Source: Virgibacillus salexigens (GTDB taxonomy: Bacteria > Bacillota > Bacilli > Bacillales > Amphibacillaceae). Taken from it: DNA of 64,000 nucleotides. The DNA is taken from positions 1,302,001-1,366,000 of the forward strand of contig NZ_BNEO01000001.1 in NCBI RefSeq assembly GCF_014905415.1, written 5' to 3'. Made by a program: the position numbers and the translations under genes. The notes below the pieces were generated by a model that saw nothing but the letters and a program-made list of their open reading frames with translations, ran no database searches and was not told the origin of the DNA. This document shows, one piece after another, positions 35,070-43,686 of the stretch. How positions within the stretch are numbered: the stretch's first letter is position 1; every line of letters begins with the position of its first letter.

Positions 35070-35396
35070 GTGTGTGCTATTGCAAAGACACCAGAAGCTC
35101 CATATTATGCGGCTATATTCACATCACAACGCACGGATATTGATAAGGGGTATGATCAAACGGCAAAAAAGATGATCGAAATTGCTGAAAAACAAACTGG
35201 CTTTTTAGGCGTGGAGAGTTCTCGGGATACAAATGTAGGAATTACCGTATCCTATTGGGATTCATTAGAGGCGATTAATCAATGGAAAAACCATGCCGTC
35301 CACCAAATTGTGCAGAAAAAAGGGAAAGAAGAATGGTACCAGGCATTCGCTGTACGTATTTGTAAAGTAGAGCGTGCGAATAATTTTGAACTTTAG
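35070..35396 (+). CDS. Antibiotic biosynthesis monooxygenase (ABM) domain protein
   Basis: This 108-residue ferredoxin-like barrel protein has TPEAPYYAAIFTSQRT, MIEIAEKQTGFLGVESSRD, GITVSYWDSLEAINQWKNHAVHQ and a C-terminal WYQAFAVRICKVER, all conserved in this small family. The start is GTG 35070 after AAAGGAGAGATC. The substrate is unknown; relatives act on quinones or haem. Confidence 0.85.
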   Translation: MCAIAKTPEAPYYAAIFTSQRTDIDKGYDQTAKKMIEIAEKQTGFLGVESSRDTNVGITVSYWDSLEAINQWKNHAVHQIVQKKGKEEWYQAFAVRICKVERANNFEL

Positions 35397-35402
35397 AACG
35401 AA

Positions 35403-35625
35403 GGAGGCGGGGCAGAACGAAAATAGTTAGCCCCAAAAGCCCCCTTAAAACTTAGCTTCTGCGGGAACAACTCCCCCTCGGAAAGCAGATATTGCTTACC
35501 GAGGTAGCTGAAGCCGCGGAAAGCGAAGGATTTGACGAAGCGATGATACAACCTATTTTAACTAATTGAAATGAAATGGTTCATATAATTATTATGAATA
35601 AAAACCTTTTGACCAGCCTCTAATA
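35403..35625. repeat. Intergenic repeat element with degenerate terminal inverted repeats
   Basis: The left end GGAGGCGGGGCAGA (35403-35416) and the right end TTGACCAGCCTCTA (35612-35625) are imperfect inverted repeats. The interior TGCGGGAACAAC ... TAGCTGAAGCCG ... CCTATTTTA recurs at 50342-50430. It is non-coding, about 220 bases long and MITE- or bcr-like. Confidence 0.5.
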
Positions 35626-35654
35626 GATTTATTTTATAAAAGATAGGAATGAAT

Positions 35655-36668
35655 TTAAACGAAGAATATAACGAGTAAATAACCCAAACCTGCTAATAAG
35701 ACGGAACCGATTACTCCCGCTGCAAATGATTTCATACCTAATTTTCGAAACGTTTTGATATCCACATTCAAGCCAAGTCCCGCCATAGCCATTGCAATAA
35801 ATAAATAAGCAATCGTAACAATAATTTCAGCCACATCCTGTGATACAATACCAAGTGTATTAAAACCACTCATGGCAATAAAGCCCAAAATAAACCATGG
35901 AATAATCGACATCGATACCTTTTTACCGGAATTACTGCCTATACGTTGAAACAAATATCCGATGATAATGGCTACTGGAACAAGTAATGCAACCCTCGTT
36001 AATTTAACAATCACTGCTATATCGATGGCATGACTGCCACCAGCTCCCGCGGCTGCTACTACATGTGCAACTTCATGTAATGTTGCACCAGTAAAAACAC
36101 CGTACCCAGTTTGTGATAGATTTAAGAATGCATATAAAAATGTATAAATTAACGTAAACATTGTCCCCAAGACTGCCACAGTTGCTGCACCCACCGCTGT
36201 TTCATCATCTTTTGCCTTTACTTGTGGCGCAATTGCGACAACAGCTGCTGCTCCACAAATGGCCGTGCCACATGCAGTAAGTATGCCTAATCGCTTTTCT
36301 ACCCCGAACAAGCGAGTTAATCCATAGACGACAAGTAGTGCAAATACAAGACATATTGCTGCAATCATAAATACACTTAATCCAGCGTTATAAATATCTG
36401 CTAAGTTGAGTCGCATCCCTAAGAGAATAATACCAAGACGTAACAGTTTCTTACTTGAGAAATTGATACCCGATTGTAAATGATCTCTAACACCAATCGT
36501 CGCTTTCCATATCATTCCAATAATGATTGCAATGACCAACTGCCCAAGTATAGATAAGAATGGTAAAACTGCTGCATATTTTGCCATTATAGCAATGAGT
36601 AATGTTAACCCAATTCCTTTTATAAATGCATATTGATTAGCTTTTGGTTCGCCCACCATATTCCCCAA
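35655..36668 (-). CDS. YeiH-family putative sulfate exporter (UPF0324)
   Basis: This 338-residue membrane protein has about ten hydrophobic segments and the YeiH features LLRLGIILLGMRLNLADI, GTAICGAAAVVAIAPQVKA and GATLHEVAHVVAAAGAGG. The start is TTG 36668, eight bases after GGAG (the longer frame reaches 36704). It is divergent from a LysR gene, as E. coli yeiH sits beside yeiE. The transport role is predicted, not proven. Confidence 0.9.
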   Translation of the reverse strand: MGNMVGEPKANQYAFIKGIGLTLLIAIMAKYAAVLPFLSILGQLVIAIIIGMIWKATIGVRDHLQSGINFSSKKLLRLGIILLGMRLNLADIYNAGLSVFMIAAICLVFALLVVYGLTRLFGVEKRLGILTACGTAICGAAAVVAIAPQVKAKDDETAVGAATVAVLGTMFTLIYTFLYAFLNLSQTGYGVFTGATLHEVAHVVAAAGAGGSHAIDIAVIVKLTRVALLVPVAIIIGYLFQRIGSNSGKKVSMSIIPWFILGFIAMSGFNTLGIVSQDVAEIIVTIAYLFIAMAMAGLGLNVDIKTFRKLGMKSFAAGVIGSVLLAGLGYLLVIFFV

Positions 36669-36756
36669 TTGTATCACTCCTTCAAAACCGATGATCGATA
36701 TCAACTAAAACTTTAACGGAAGTATTGTTATTAGTAAAATACATATATATAATTGT

Positions 36757-36779
36757 AACTATTAATATTAATAATAGTT
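36757..36779. promoter_or_regulatory. Dyad between yeiH-like and LysR genes
   Basis: AACTATTA (36757-36764) and TAATAGTT (36772-36779) are perfect 8-base inverted repeats flanking ATATTAA. It lies just before the LysR ribosome site, a likely self-control and yeiH-control site. Confidence 0.5.
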
Positions 36780-36793
36780 AAGGAGGATACTGA

Positions 36794-37690
36794 ATGTATT
36801 ATGATGCATTACGCACATTTATTACACTTGTCGACGTTAAAAATTTCACCAAAACAGCTGAAATATTACACATCTCGCAGCCAAGTGTCAGTCTACACAT
36901 TAAAAACCTAGAAAAAGAGTTTGGAACCAATTTAATTGTTCGTTCTCCAAAATCTTTACAGGTATCACCAACAGGGGAAATCTTATATCACCGCGCAAAA
37001 CAGATCATTACGATTTACGAACAAGCAAAGCAAGAAATTAGCGAGCATCATCACGCCGTGAAAGGAGAACTAAAAATCGGTGCTAGTTTTACGATTGGAG
37101 AATATATTTTGCCTGTAGTACTTGCTGAACTACAAGCAGCTTATCCAGAACTGGAATTGGAAGTAATGATAGGCAATACCGAAGAAGTTGTTCAAGATGT
37201 AAAACTATTCCATGTAGATATTGGGTTAATTGAAGGACAAACAAATGATAAAGAGCTGTCCGTTTATCCATTTATGCAAGATGAACTTTTTATTCTTGCT
37301 GGGGTGAATCATCCATTAGCAACAAAACCAAAAGTAACGATGGGGGATTTGCAACATCAAGCGTGGGTGACAAGAGAAGAAGGGTCTGGAACACGTGAGT
37401 ACCTTGACCATGTCATTCGTTCCAATGGGTTAAAAGTCAAATCATTACTCACCATTAGTAGTAATCAGGGGGTTAAAGAAAGTGTTATTAAAGGATTGGG
37501 ATTATCGCTCCTTTCTCACAGTGTGATTGAACGAGATGTACAATTACATCAATTAACCATTCTCCCATTAAAGAACATCTCATTCAATCGAACGCTTTCT
37601 TATGTTTACTCACCAATTATGAGAAAAAAACAGAATGTCGAGGCTTTTATACAGACGATATCAAAAAATAGAAACAACGTTTCAGAGTAA
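36794..37690 (+). CDS. LysR-family regulator, CysL/YeiE-like
   Basis: This 298-residue regulator has the HTH NFTKTAEILHISQPSVSLHIKNLEKEFGTNL (as LHISQPSVSLHIKNLE). The effector domain begins GELKIGASFTIGEYILP, as in CysL/YeiE regulators of sulfur metabolism. The ATG follows AAGGAGGATACTGA. It probably governs the divergent yeiH-like gene. Confidence 0.92.
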   Translation: MYYDALRTFITLVDVKNFTKTAEILHISQPSVSLHIKNLEKEFGTNLIVRSPKSLQVSPTGEILYHRAKQIITIYEQAKQEISEHHHAVKGELKIGASFTIGEYILPVVLAELQAAYPELELEVMIGNTEEVVQDVKLFHVDIGLIEGQTNDKELSVYPFMQDELFILAGVNHPLATKPKVTMGDLQHQAWVTREEGSGTREYLDHVIRSNGLKVKSLLTISSNQGVKESVIKGLGLSLLSHSVIERDVQLHQLTILPLKNISFNRTLSYVYSPIMRKKQNVEAFIQTISKNRNNVSE

Positions 37691-37728
37691 GACCGGTATA
37701 TAAATGAAGCGATCTTACTCATTTTTTC
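37685..37728 (+). terminator. Terminator of the LysR gene
   Basis: GAGTAAGA (37685-37692) and TCTTACTC (37713-37720) are followed by ATTTTTT. The left arm includes the stop codon. Confidence 0.82.
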
Positions 37729-37737
37729 TATTCTTAG

Positions 37738-37836
37738 CTAAAAATAGAGTAGTGTTACACAAATTAAGAGTAAAGAAATGATGAAACTAACGATTCCCAT
37801 TAGCGTTCGTTTCTCCTTACATTCTCCTATTCCCAT
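37738..37836 (-). CDS. Possible small membrane peptide
   Basis: A 32-codon frame reads a short charged stretch (ECKEKRT) followed by one hydrophobic segment, IVSFIISLLLICVTLLYF, and then stops. An internal ATG at 37800 with GGAG 12 bases before it would give only the hydrophobic 20 residues. There is no strong ribosome site for the longer form. The rest of this gene-free stretch (37691-38033) shows nothing else I can name. Confidence 0.2.
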   Translation of the reverse strand: MGIGECKEKRTLMGIVSFIISLLLICVTLLYF

Positions 37837-38033
37837 AATTATTGTCATTATCCAATGCAAAGGAGAATAAGACTGACTGATTTTGAAAGACCTGTAATGA
37901 GGGAATAACTAAATAATACACACATAATGCATACAAGTAATTTCCTAACTGTATATAACAATCACTACATCCTCAATATTAAATTTAAACAACTGTATTC
38001 CAGTATTGTTAGAAGTCATCGAGCATGAATGTT

Positions 38034-38306
38034 CTAAATGTTATATTCTATCTCTCGTATCAGCTTTTTCGCACCTTCCGGACTAAGAATAATTCTTCCA
38101 TTTGCAAGCGATAGGTTATTTCTTGAAATCTGCCCAGTAACTTGACACGTTTTATTGACATTGCATTTTTTTAAAATTATCTTATTATCCTCTACAAACA
38201 CCTCAACTTCATCTCTAATATCAATATCTAATGTACGACGGAGTTCCTTTGGAATCACCACACGACCTAAATCATCAATTTTTCGTACAATACCAGTTGA
38301 TTTCAT
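38034..38306 (-). CDS. AbrB/SpoVT-type transition-state regulator
   Basis: This 90-residue protein has the swapped-hairpin DNA-binding domain MKSTGIVRKIDDLGRVVIPKELRRTL, typical of AbrB (as GIVRKIDDLGRVVIPKELR). The C-terminal CQVTGQISRNNLSLANGRIILSPEGA is like AbrB/Abh. The ATG follows AAAAGGAGATAGAATAAT. Arginines of the DNA contact surface are kept. It could be AbrB or a paralogue. Confidence 0.92.
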   Translation of the reverse strand: MKSTGIVRKIDDLGRVVIPKELRRTLDIDIRDEVEVFVEDNKIILKKCNVNKTCQVTGQISRNNLSLANGRIILSPEGAKKLIREIEYNI

Positions 38307-38410
38307 TATTATTCTATCTCCTTTTTTATAAGAAAATTAAAGTGCCACTCGGGGATAAATTTTAAGTATTCCGAATTTATCAATGTGTCGTTACCAACAA
38401 ACGAAATGAC

Positions 38411-38938
38411 CTATTCATACTTCATATACTCAATATCCTCCACTTTCCAATCATCTTGAATGCGAATCATCTCAAGTCTTAGAAAAGTAGGACTGCTTGT
38501 TTTATTTTTTTCTACTTGGATTTCACTGTTGAAATGAGCAAATATCTCTTGACGATATGCTTCTTTATCACCATAATACACTTCTAAATCTTTAACGTTT
38601 GTTACAATATTCGTAAAATCATGCGTTGTTTCTATTTCATTATGGAAGCGTAAACTTTTTTCTACACCTTTTGCTAAAAAAGATTTTACTTGGCGCTCAT
38701 CCGGTTGATCTGTAAATTTAAAATAGGTTTGAATAAAATTCTGTGCTGCTTCTTTGGCTTGCGGAAATACTTCCGACTTTTCGATTCTTTTCATCTCTTG
38801 TATTTGGGTTTCCATTGAATGTATATCTGTATTTAAAGATGAATTACTAGCTTTTAATTCCTGATTTTGTATAATTAGCATACAAAGGAAAATGAATAAT
38901 CCTATAGAGAGAAGAAATACAAAACTTCTCTTCTTCAC
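38411..38938 (-). CDS. Hypothetical membrane-anchored protein downstream of mbl
   Basis: This 175-residue protein has one N-terminal hydrophobic anchor (FVFLLSIGLFIFLCMLII). A short coiled-coil-like segment (residues 28-55) and an external alpha/beta domain follow, possibly NTF2-like, ending IQDDWKVEDIEYMKYE. The start is GTG 38938 after GAGGTGATAGATA. It lies 63 bases after mbl on the same strand, so it may be co-transcribed with it and act at the cell envelope. I do not recognise the family. Confidence 0.7.
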   Translation of the reverse strand: MKKRSFVFLLSIGLFIFLCMLIIQNQELKASNSSLNTDIHSMETQIQEMKRIEKSEVFPQAKEAAQNFIQTYFKFTDQPDERQVKSFLAKGVEKSLRFHNEIETTHDFTNIVTNVKDLEVYYGDKEAYRQEIFAHFNSEIQVEKNKTSSPTFLRLEMIRIQDDWKVEDIEYMKYE

Positions 38939-39001
38939 TATCTATCACCTCTATTTATAATGACACATTTTTACCTTGTTTCATTCTAATTACGGATAAG
39001 T

Positions 39002-40003
39002 TTAAACCACCTGATTTTTTGATACTTCATTTAGATTCTCTAATATGAATCCTGTACCCAAGGCTACACAGTTTTTTGGTTCTTCTACTAAAAATACGGG
39101 CACCTTTAATTCTTCTATAAGCAGTTCTTCTAACCCATGAATAAGGGCACCTCCACCAGTTAGCGTAATCCCCCGATCTATAATATCACCGGATAATTCT
39201 GGCGGTGTCCGTTCAAGTACGGATTTAACAGCTTGAACAATTAGAGATACTGATTCTCGTAGAGCTTCTTGCAATTCTACAGAATGAACAGAAATATTTC
39301 TCGGGAGACCAGAAACCAAATCTCTGCCACGAATATTCATCTCCTCACTACGACTGCTTTCATGTACTGTCGCAATGGTCGTTTTCATTTCTTCTGCCGT
39401 TCTATCCCCTATTAAAAGACCATATTTTTTCTTTATGTATTTAAGAATCTCGTTGTCGAATTTATCACCGGCCATATTGATAGATTCTGATGTTACAATA
39501 TCTCCCATAGATAAGACTGCTATATCGGTTGTACCCCCACCGATATCAATTACCATATTTCCACTAGGTTTGTAAATATCCATTCCTGCCCCAATGGCTG
39601 CTACCTTTGGCTCCTCCTCCAAAAATACTTTAGACCCTCCCGCATTCTCTGCCACTTCCTTAATTGCTCGTTGTTCTACCTTTGTTACATTCGTAGGACA
39701 ACAGATGAGCATTCTTGGTCTAGACATGAATCCTTTGACGTTAATTTTATTAATGAAATGTTTTAACATTGCCTCAGTACTATCAAAATCAGCGATTACA
39801 CCATCTTGCAACGGACGAATAGCTACGATATTTCCGGGCGTTCGTCCAATCATTCTTCTTGCTGCTTCACCTACCTCGATCACTTTACCTGTGTTTCGGT
39901 CAAGCGCAACAACAGATGGTTCATCCAATACTATCCCTTTGCTTTTCACATGAATAAGTACATTCGCTGTCCCAAGGTCAATTCCAATATCCCTATAATT
40001 CAT
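39002..40003 (-). CDS. mbl: Actin-like cell-shape protein Mbl
   Basis: This 333-residue MreB-family ATPase has GIDLGTANVLIHVKGK-like phosphate 1 (here IGIDLGTANVLIHVKSKG), phosphate 2 DIGGGTTDIAVLSMGD and the adenosine loop TLTGGGALIHGLEELL. GFMSRPRMLICCPTNVT and FLEEEPKVAAIGAGMDIYKPSG match Mbl better than MreB. Mbl guides lateral wall synthesis. The ATG follows AGGAGGATTTAACCT. In B. subtilis mbl lies beside spoIIID, which is absent here, so this may be a relocated or extra copy. Confidence 0.93.
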   Translation of the reverse strand: MNYRDIGIDLGTANVLIHVKSKGIVLDEPSVVALDRNTGKVIEVGEAARRMIGRTPGNIVAIRPLQDGVIADFDSTEAMLKHFINKINVKGFMSRPRMLICCPTNVTKVEQRAIKEVAENAGGSKVFLEEEPKVAAIGAGMDIYKPSGNMVIDIGGGTTDIAVLSMGDIVTSESINMAGDKFDNEILKYIKKKYGLLIGDRTAEEMKTTIATVHESSRSEEMNIRGRDLVSGLPRNISVHSVELQEALRESVSLIVQAVKSVLERTPPELSGDIIDRGITLTGGGALIHGLEELLIEELKVPVFLVEEPKNCVALGTGFILENLNEVSKNQVV

Positions 40004-40254
40004 AGGTTAAATCCTCCTATAAAGCCATTAATAAAATGTGTAATTTGTCCCCTTTATTGACACCAATTAAGTATTTTAGCACACCGATTCCTAATAATCT
40101 GCCTTTTGTAATTTATTGACATTAAAATAATCCTTTTGTCCATGCCATTTCAACCACATACATACTTTTCATCCTACAGATTAAATAAAGTTTTTAGCCA
40201 ATTAAGACATAATACCTATACATGCTATATTAGATATAGAGGAGGTGTTTCTAA

Positions 40255-40905
40255 ATGAACTTATATCGAAAAAAAGAACAAAGCAGACTCCAAAAATGGA
40301 CAGTTATTGGACTAGAAACACTCATACTTTTTCTAGCAGCTTGGTTGTTATTTTTCGCAGACGAGCAGCTTTCCCTGCGTAACTTTTTGCTATTTGGTTT
40401 GTTTTTAATTGTATATGGAAGAATGTACGTCACTATATTCTATTTATTAAAACGGAAGATGCCTTGGCAAGAGGCAATGACGATACCCGTTGCTTTTTCG
40501 TTATATTATATTGGATTTAGCATTTTCACACTGATAACCGACAAGCCTGTTGACCTTCTTGACATTGGCTCTATCCTTTTGTTTTTAATAGGGTCTTTTA
40601 TCAATACTTATTCAGAAATCCAACGTGATCGATGGAAACGGGAACCAGCTCATAAAGGGGGATTATATACCGAAGGATTATTTACCTATGCTATGCATAT
40701 TAATTATTTTGGGGATCTCGTCTGGGTGACTGCTTTAGCCTTATTCACAAGGTCAACAGGGGCACTAATTATCCCAATTATCTTGTTCTGCTTCTTCGCA
40801 TGGTATAACATTCCAATACTTGATACCTATTTAGCTGACAAGTACGGAGAACAGTTCAAAAGATATAAACAATCTACGAATAAGCTGATTCCGTTTCTTT
40901 ATTAA
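40255..40905 (+). CDS. DUF1295/isoprenylcysteine methyltransferase-like membrane protein
   Basis: This 216-residue protein has about six hydrophobic segments. The C-terminal motif GGLYTEGLFTYAMHINYFGDLVW resembles the cofactor-binding region of the steroid 5-alpha reductase/ICMT superfamily (seen as YTEGLFTYAMHINYFGD). YGEQFKRYKQSTNKLIPFLY is the typical ending. It may be a methyltransferase or reductase of lipids. The ATG follows GGAGGTGTTTCTAA. Confidence 0.82.
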   Translation: MNLYRKKEQSRLQKWTVIGLETLILFLAAWLLFFADEQLSLRNFLLFGLFLIVYGRMYVTIFYLLKRKMPWQEAMTIPVAFSLYYIGFSIFTLITDKPVDLLDIGSILLFLIGSFINTYSEIQRDRWKREPAHKGGLYTEGLFTYAMHINYFGDLVWVTALALFTRSTGALIIPIILFCFFAWYNIPILDTYLADKYGEQFKRYKQSTNKLIPFLY

Positions 40906-40925
40906 CAGGAAGGGAAATCATTAAG

Positions 40926-40958
40926 AAAAGCTACTGTTAAAGGGTAACAGTAGCTTTT
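40926..40958. terminator. Bidirectional terminator between convergent genes
   Basis: Perfect 14-bp arms AAAAGCTACTGTTA (40926-40939) and TAACAGTAGCTTTT (40945-40958) are centred between convergent stops. Confidence 0.85.
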
Positions 40959-41673
40959 ATGATGATTGCTCAAATCGATAGATTCCCTTTCTATCCCTTA
41001 ACTTACAGTGATTCTGTAGAAATATCGATATCATAGGCTGGTTAGCTGTATCTGTACTTCCCACATAATATGTTGCTTGCATGTCTTTAAGTAACACTAA
41101 GGCGATTTGATGAATTTTTGTTCCGTTACCTTGGTTACGCCATTTAGGAACAACGCCAAAATAAAACAACCTTCCCTCATTAACTGTTCCCATTTCAATA
41201 TGAGGGATAGCTAACCCAATAACTTCATCTCCGCTCTTAAAATAATAGCAGTGTTCCCGCCATGTTAAACCAAGCTCGCTTTGCAATGAACGCATGAATT
41301 CATCTACCGACTGCTGTTTATTTTTATTTGCCGTACCAGAACAGCATGTTTGATATAATACAGCAAAATCTTGGTCGCTCATCTTTCCTTCGATTAACGA
41401 ATGAGTCAGAATGTTAGATTGGTGTCTAGATACCTCCTGGAGTTCCCGCGTATATTCCACAATCGAGGAAATTTTTGAAAACCCTAATTCAATCATTTGC
41501 TTGTGATTGGTTTCATCCATTAATACCGAAATATAATGACAATCCTGTTGCTTCCATTCGTTGAACAATTCTGTAAATGCTTCGATATAAGTATGAGCTG
41601 AGACTTGTTCTTGTTTAACTTGATCGACTAACCAATACATATGATCATTTTTTATCGTATGAAATAGTTTCAT
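40957..41673 (-). CDS. GNAT-family N-acetyltransferase
   Basis: This 238-residue protein has a C-terminal GNAT domain with the acetyl-CoA loop YFGVVPKWRNQGNGTKIHQIAL (V-x-P-x-W-R-x-x-G-x-G pattern). The N-terminal part is a less typical domain. The substrate is unknown. It is convergent with the ICMT-like gene. Confidence 0.85.
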   Translation of the reverse strand: MKLFHTIKNDHMYWLVDQVKQEQVSAHTYIEAFTELFNEWKQQDCHYISVLMDETNHKQMIELGFSKISSIVEYTRELQEVSRHQSNILTHSLIEGKMSDQDFAVLYQTCCSGTANKNKQQSVDEFMRSLQSELGLTWREHCYYFKSGDEVIGLAIPHIEMGTVNEGRLFYFGVVPKWRNQGNGTKIHQIALVLLKDMQATYYVGSTDTANQPMISIFLQNHCKLRDRKGIYRFEQSS

Positions 41674-41821
41674 TTACTTATCCTCTCCCAAATACATATA
41701 TTACCATTATTAACCATCCTTTAAAATTATGGGTATTTGATCCTATTTTACATATATTAGAAGGATTATTGATAGATTAGCAGAATATTAGAGTTACAAA
41801 CCATATAGGGGGTCTATTTGT

Positions 41822-42628
41822 ATGTATCTTAAACGAGTTGTTTCGATTGCACTTGCTTTTTCCATTTTATCCTCACCAATTACTGTATTAGGAAGCGCAT
41901 CCTCGGTACATCACCATAATCATACGGAATCCACCTTGTACATGAATGCATTACCAAAGGCGAAAGAAAACACTCCTGATGAAGGTCCAGCTAAGATTGA
42001 AAAGTCTACTAAAGTAATAGAGTTCGGAGAAAACGGTGAGATAAAAGATATTACCAGCACAGAAAAAACAGTTTCTCCGAGTATAAGCAAAAGAAGCGAC
42101 GTACAGCCTCAAGCTAGCAGAACAGTTACCGTCCTTGCAGTAGCAGACGAGGAGTATCGTACAGCTTACAGTGACTGGCAAAATCGTGTACAGCAAATCG
42201 TTGAAAATGCAGATGATGCATTCATTCGCGATCATGAAATTGATTTCCAAGTACAAGCAGTCGCTAGTTGGACATCTCAAGGTGCCAATAGTGGGCAAAT
42301 ACTTGCTGACTTAAGTGTAGATCATCCAGGTCAAAACTATGATTTTGTCGTTGGGTTTACCAACGATGTTAATTTTGATGCTGGAGGCATTGCATATGTG
42401 TACAATACAGATCCAGGCACTGCCTTTAGCATTAATTTGGACCAAGGGATAACAAATACATCTAAGGCAGCACAACATGAATTCTCACATAATTATGGGT
42501 TGGGCCATGACCCTCAAGGAAGCGGAATACAATGTATTATGAACTATGATTATGCATACTCAGTAGATTATTGGGATCCTGCCCATAATAATCAGATTGC
42601 TAATAATAAATATTGGTATGGCCAGTAG
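41822..42628 (+). CDS. Secreted zinc metalloprotease, metzincin type
   Basis: This 268-residue protein has a signal peptide (KRVVSIALAFSILSSPITVLG) and a probable propeptide to about residue 105. The catalytic domain has the zinc site HEFSHNYGLGHD (H219, E220, H223, H229). A downstream methionine in CIMNYDYAY may form the Met-turn. It is short for a metzincin. The ATG has GGGGGTCTATTTGT in front. Two cysteines in the mature part are not obviously paired. Confidence 0.88.
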   Translation: MYLKRVVSIALAFSILSSPITVLGSASSVHHHNHTESTLYMNALPKAKENTPDEGPAKIEKSTKVIEFGENGEIKDITSTEKTVSPSISKRSDVQPQASRTVTVLAVADEEYRTAYSDWQNRVQQIVENADDAFIRDHEIDFQVQAVASWTSQGANSGQILADLSVDHPGQNYDFVVGFTNDVNFDAGGIAYVYNTDPGTAFSINLDQGITNTSKAAQHEFSHNYGLGHDPQGSGIQCIMNYDYAYSVDYWDPAHNNQIANNKYWYGQ

Positions 42629-42642
42629 TCCTAACCCGATCG

Positions 42643-42670
42643 CCCCTCCAAATAAATGGAGGGGTTTTTT
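42643..42670 (+). terminator. Terminator of the metalloprotease gene
   Basis: CCCCTCCA (42643-42650) and TGGAGGGG (42657-42664) are followed by six T. Confidence 0.93.
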
Positions 42671-42780
42671 AACGCCATCATTCAAATCCCCCCTTCAACT
42701 TATCATCCTATTTTTATATTATCAATCTTCACCAAGATACATATACTATATCGTCATTCGCATACAAAGGGGGAAATAAA

Positions 42781-43428
42781 TTGGACTATCACCATTCCCG
42801 GTTTTTTAAGGAGACAGATCCTTCTTCAAATCATTTTATTTTTGACTTACCATATACATGGGAAACGAGGTTTTATGAATACGAATGGGTCAAAAATTTT
42901 GCTAAAAAAGAAGATATCGTATTAGATGCAGCTTGTGGCATTGGTCACCCGCTAAAATTTTATTTAGCAGATGAATGCCACTCTGTTTACGCATGCGATA
43001 TCGATGATCGAATTTTATCAAGAGAAGCGATTTGGGAAGACGCTGTATCCTCCTACCCTGAAGAAATAAAAAAATCTGTGATTGATAACTATTTAGACAA
43101 AATTGAATTAGCCTGTTGTTCTCTGACAAACCTTCCCTATCCCGATCAAGTCTTTAACAAGGTGTTTTGCATTTCAGTATTGGAACACTTAAACCATGAT
43201 GATATCCTTCGTTCGTTTCGTGAATTAAAGCGTGCCTTAAAAGATGATGGGCAACTGATTTTCACCTTTGATTATCCAACGATCTCCATCAATACATTGG
43301 CAAATATTATGAAGGAAACCGGGGTAGAATTCTATGATCAGTTCACCCTGAACAAACCAGACAATGCTGTTGTTTCGAGAATTTGGCATGAATTGAGTTG
43401 CTTTCGTGCCGTATTAAAAAAGATTTGA
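42781..43428 (+). CDS. Class I SAM-dependent methyltransferase
   Basis: This 215-residue enzyme has motif I VLDAACGIGHPLKFYL, an acidic motif II region YACDIDD, and motif IV/VI-like FCISVLEHLNHDDILRSFRELKRAL. The start is TTG 42781 after AAGGGGGAAATAAA. It matches the methyltransferase-11 group; the substrate is unknown. Confidence 0.87.
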   Translation: MDYHHSRFFKETDPSSNHFIFDLPYTWETRFYEYEWVKNFAKKEDIVLDAACGIGHPLKFYLADECHSVYACDIDDRILSREAIWEDAVSSYPEEIKKSVIDNYLDKIELACCSLTNLPYPDQVFNKVFCISVLEHLNHDDILRSFRELKRALKDDGQLIFTFDYPTISINTLANIMKETGVEFYDQFTLNKPDNAVVSRIWHELSCFRAVLKKI

Positions 43429-43439
43429 TCGGCTAAATT

Positions 43440-43600
43440 TGAATAATCGATTCATTCGTTACACCACAACCTGAAATATCGCATACTTCCAATAGAGAGA
43501 TTCAGAACTGTGTTGTTCTCGGCGGAGTCATGCTATTTCAGCTGTTTGGTTTCATGGACAAGCCTATCCATTCATGTCTTATCTAAAATCTTGACAAAAT
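43440..43600. repeat. Degenerate intergenic repeat copy
   Basis: It shares CAACCTGAAATATCGCAT and neighbouring bases with the repeat at 34029-34200. The remainder is too decayed to align by eye. It fills the stretch before the AraC gene along with that gene's promoter. Confidence 0.35.
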
Positions 43601-43686
43601 TTATCCAAAACAAATAAAAAGACTAATAATTAAAAACAAACAAAAACATGATATACTTCAATTAAAGACAAATAGAGGTTATTTGG

